From positions 1 to 31,375 of the forward strand of contig DATJUB010000034.1 in assembly GCA_035502775.1 (NCBI GenBank): a stretch of DNA of 31,375 bases. The letters are read 5' to 3'. Under the pieces are notes generated by a model. The model did no database searches. It was not told the DNA's origin and worked only from the letters and a program-made list of their open reading frames with translations. This DNA is from 67-14 sp035502775 (GTDB taxonomy: Bacteria; Actinomycetota; Thermoleophilia; Solirubrobacterales; 70-9). Below, in pieces: positions 29,776 to 31,375 of this stretch (its first letter is position 1; each line of letters begins with the position of its first letter). Made by a program: the position numbers and the translations under genes.

Positions 29776-31236
29776 TCAGCCCACCGGTACGGCGGCTACG
29801 TCCTGCTCGACGATGTCGTCCTTGCTCGCCTTGATCATCACGAAGATGATCACCGCGGCGAGGAACATCAGGCCCGCGGCCCAGTAGAAGCCAACGCTGA
29901 ACCCGTGCGTGAGCGCTTCGGACTGGAGGTTGGGCATGCCCTTGTTGTCGGCGAAGAAGGCGTTGGTCGCGGCCACCGAGAAGCTGCTGAGCAGCGCGGT
30001 GCCGAGCGATCCGCCGACCTGCTGGCTGGCGTTGAGCACGGCGCTCGCGGCACCGGCGTCGTTCGCGTCGATGTTGATCAGGGCGAGATTCGAGAGCGGC
30101 ACGAAGATCATTCCCATGCCGGCACCGAAGAGCAGCTCGCCCGGGAAGACCAGCAGCCAGAAGTTCGAGTCGACCTCGATCTGGGCGAGCAACAGCATGC
30201 CCACCGTTCCGAAGACCGCGCCGAGGGTCATGATCGGCCGCGGTCCGAAGCGGGTCAGCACCTTGCCGACCCCACCGGCGGCGGCGAAGACTCCCAGCGA
30301 GATCGGCAGTGAGGCGAGACCGGCCTGGATCGGGGTGTAGCCCAGCACCTGCTGGAAGTAGTAGGTGAGGAAGAGTGAGGCGCCGAAGATCGCCGCACCC
30401 AGCAGGACGCTGGTCATGTAGGAGCCGCCGCGGTTGCGGTCGAGCAGGATTCTCATCGGCAGCAGCGGGTTCTTCGATCGCAGCTCGACCAGCACGAATG
30501 CGCCGAGCAGGACCACGGCCGCGACCAGGAAGATGATCGTGGTCGAGTTGCCCCAGCTGGTCTCGCCGGCCTTGGTGAAGCCGTAGACCAGGCTGACCAG
30601 ACCGAAGGTGCCGAGCAGGGCGCCCGGGATGTCGTAGTGGCCGCTGCCGCCCGACTTGCTTTCGCTGACGATGCGATAGGTGGCGAGCGCGACCAGGATC
30701 GCGACCGGAGTGTTGACCAGCAGGCACCATCGCCAGTTGAGGAGCTCGGTCAGGATGCCGCCGAGCAGCAGGCCCACCGCGGCGCCGCCGGCGGCGACCG
30801 CACCGAACACGGCGAAGGCCTTGGCCCGCTCGTCCGGGTCGTGGAAGGTGGTGGTCAGAATGGCGAGGCCTGCCGGGGCGAGCATTGCGCCGAAGGTTCC
30901 CTGAAGGGCGCGGGCCGCGAAAAGCATCTCCTGGTTGGTGGCGAGCCCGCCGAGCGCCGAGGCGGCGGCGAAACCGAGCATGCCGAGGATGAATGTGCGT
31001 TTCCTTCCCCAGTAGTCGGCGATACGCCCGCCCAGCAGCAGGAAGCCGCCGAAGGTGAGCGCGTAGGCGGTGACCACCCACTGTTTGTCGACATCGCTGA
31101 TGCCGAGAGCCGACTGGGCGCTCGGGAGGGCGATGTTGACGATGGTCGCGTCGAGCACCACCATCATCTGAGCGCTGGCGATGACCGCGAGGATGAGCCA
31201 GCGGCGAGGATCCGGATTGGAAGCTGAAAAATTCAC
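29776..31236 (-). CDS. MFS drug exporter, DHA2 family (14 transmembrane helices)
   Basis: 486 residues. LDATIVNIALPSAQ is the first-helix signature of the DHA2 (EmrB/QacA-type) family. GGRIADYWGRKRTFILG is motif A of the 2-3 loop. RALQGTFGAMLAPAGLAI is the helix 4 region, and GAVAAGGAAVGLLLGGIL is motif C in helix 5, typical of antiporters. NWRWCLLVNTPVA follows, as in the family. These proteins expel drugs or dyes in exchange for protons; the substrate is not predictable. The start is GTG 31236 with TACTTT 7 bases upstream. No regulator gene is seen on its upstream side before the window ends, so any divergent regulator would lie beyond. Confidence 0.93.
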   Translation of the reverse strand: MNFSASNPDPRRWLILAVIASAQMMVVLDATIVNIALPSAQSALGISDVDKQWVVTAYALTFGGFLLLGGRIADYWGRKRTFILGMLGFAAASALGGLATNQEMLFAARALQGTFGAMLAPAGLAILTTTFHDPDERAKAFAVFGAVAAGGAAVGLLLGGILTELLNWRWCLLVNTPVAILVALATYRIVSESKSGGSGHYDIPGALLGTFGLVSLVYGFTKAGETSWGNSTTIIFLVAAVVLLGAFVLVELRSKNPLLPMRILLDRNRGGSYMTSVLLGAAIFGASLFLTYYFQQVLGYTPIQAGLASLPISLGVFAAAGGVGKVLTRFGPRPIMTLGAVFGTVGMLLLAQIEVDSNFWLLVFPGELLFGAGMGMIFVPLSNLALINIDANDAGAASAVLNASQQVGGSLGTALLSSFSVAATNAFFADNKGMPNLQSEALTHGFSVGFYWAAGLMFLAAVIIFVMIKASKDDIVEQDVAAVPVG

Positions 31237-31243
31237 GCTTCAG

Positions 31244-31249
31244 AAAGTA
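31244..31249 (-). promoter_or_regulatory. Candidate -10 of the MFS exporter gene
   Basis: Minus-strand TACTTT lies 7 bases before GTG 31236, giving a leader of one or two bases at most. The preceding ~60 bases are A/T-rich compared with the rest of the window. Confidence 0.4.
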
Positions 31250-31338
31250 AAGGAATCTTCAAGAACTCAAGGTGACAAATTCACACACGCCGGAGAAAAA
31301 TTCGTGAAACGAACGCTCCGGACAAGACCGGAATGGTG

Positions 31339-31375
31339 GGTGCGTTTTGGACGCCATAGGCGTCCAAAACGCACC
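31339..31375. repeat. Perfect 17-bp palindrome ending exactly at the window edge
   Basis: GGTGCGTTTTGGACGCC (31339-31355), ATA, then its exact complement (31359-31375) form a perfect hairpin; its last base is the last base of the window. It could terminate a gene outside the window or be a dispersed palindromic repeat. No second copy lies in this window. Confidence 0.85.

Noticed and set aside
7000..31375. Prophage, insertion sequence or integron
   Set aside because: No transposase, integrase or phage structural gene was found, and gene order, base composition and codon use are uniform across the window.

Overview
The window looks like chromosomal DNA of a high-GC actinobacterium, most probably class Thermoleophilia (Solirubrobacterales-like). 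That placement is an inference from several things seen together: strong G/C preference at third codon positions, many GTG and TTG starts, a tRNA without an encoded CCA, and clusters of exported Ig-like and beta-propeller proteins with Lys/Arg-rich C-termini. I see no phage, plasmid, transposase or CRISPR signature. Both ends of the window are inverted repeats, so it may be a contig broken at palindromes.

Layout. 1-3.1 kb (minus): a ParB/Srx-fold protein and two paralogous secreted collagen-like proteins. 3.3-7.6 kb (plus): the purine genes purF, purN and purH, with a small DUF4258/DUF2283 toxin-antitoxin-like pair on the opposite strand between purF and purN. 7.6-10.4 kb (minus): a secreted NHL propeller and a secreted protein with a papain-like Cys-His-Asp/Asn pattern. 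10.4 kb: tRNA-Lys(TTT). 10.6-12.9 kb (minus): a TPP riboswitch controlling thiO and a fused thiS-thiG. Diverging from it is thiE, followed by a four-helix membrane protein and an exported HAD phosphatase. 15.2-16.6 kb (plus): dihydrolipoyl dehydrogenase (E3). 16.7-21.8 kb (minus): two Ig-like exported proteins and two sugar-dehydrogenase-like propellers, arranged as two tandem duplicated pairs. 21.9-27.9 kb (plus): one tightly overlapped operon of pyruvate dehydrogenase E1 alpha, E1 beta and E2, an unusual Cys-ladder repeat protein, lipB, lipA and a degenerate rhomboid-like protein. 28-28.9 kb (plus): three tiny membrane proteins. 28.9-31.2 kb (minus): uppP and a 14-helix MFS exporter.

How the genes work together. 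The 21.9-27.9 kb operon joins the 2-oxoacid dehydrogenase components to the two enzymes that put lipoate on E2 (LipB octanoyl transfer, LipA sulfur insertion); E3 lies 5.3 kb upstream. The thiazole branch (ThiO, ThiSG) and the coupling enzyme ThiE supply thiamine phosphate, the precursor of the TPP cofactor needed by E1. PurF, PurN and PurH catalyse the first, third and last two steps of IMP synthesis.

Most interesting: a 140-residue protein at 25266-25688 made of nine consecutive 12-residue coils. Every third residue is Ser-Val-Ser-Thr for six coils and then switches to Cys at nine consecutive every-third positions. It reads as a small beta-solenoid with a cysteine ladder, and it is locked by a 4-base overlap between pdhC (E2) and lipB. 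A second general signal is a NANNNT hexamer (usually TANNNT) placed 6-9 bases before the start codon of ten genes, which implies widespread leaderless transcription.
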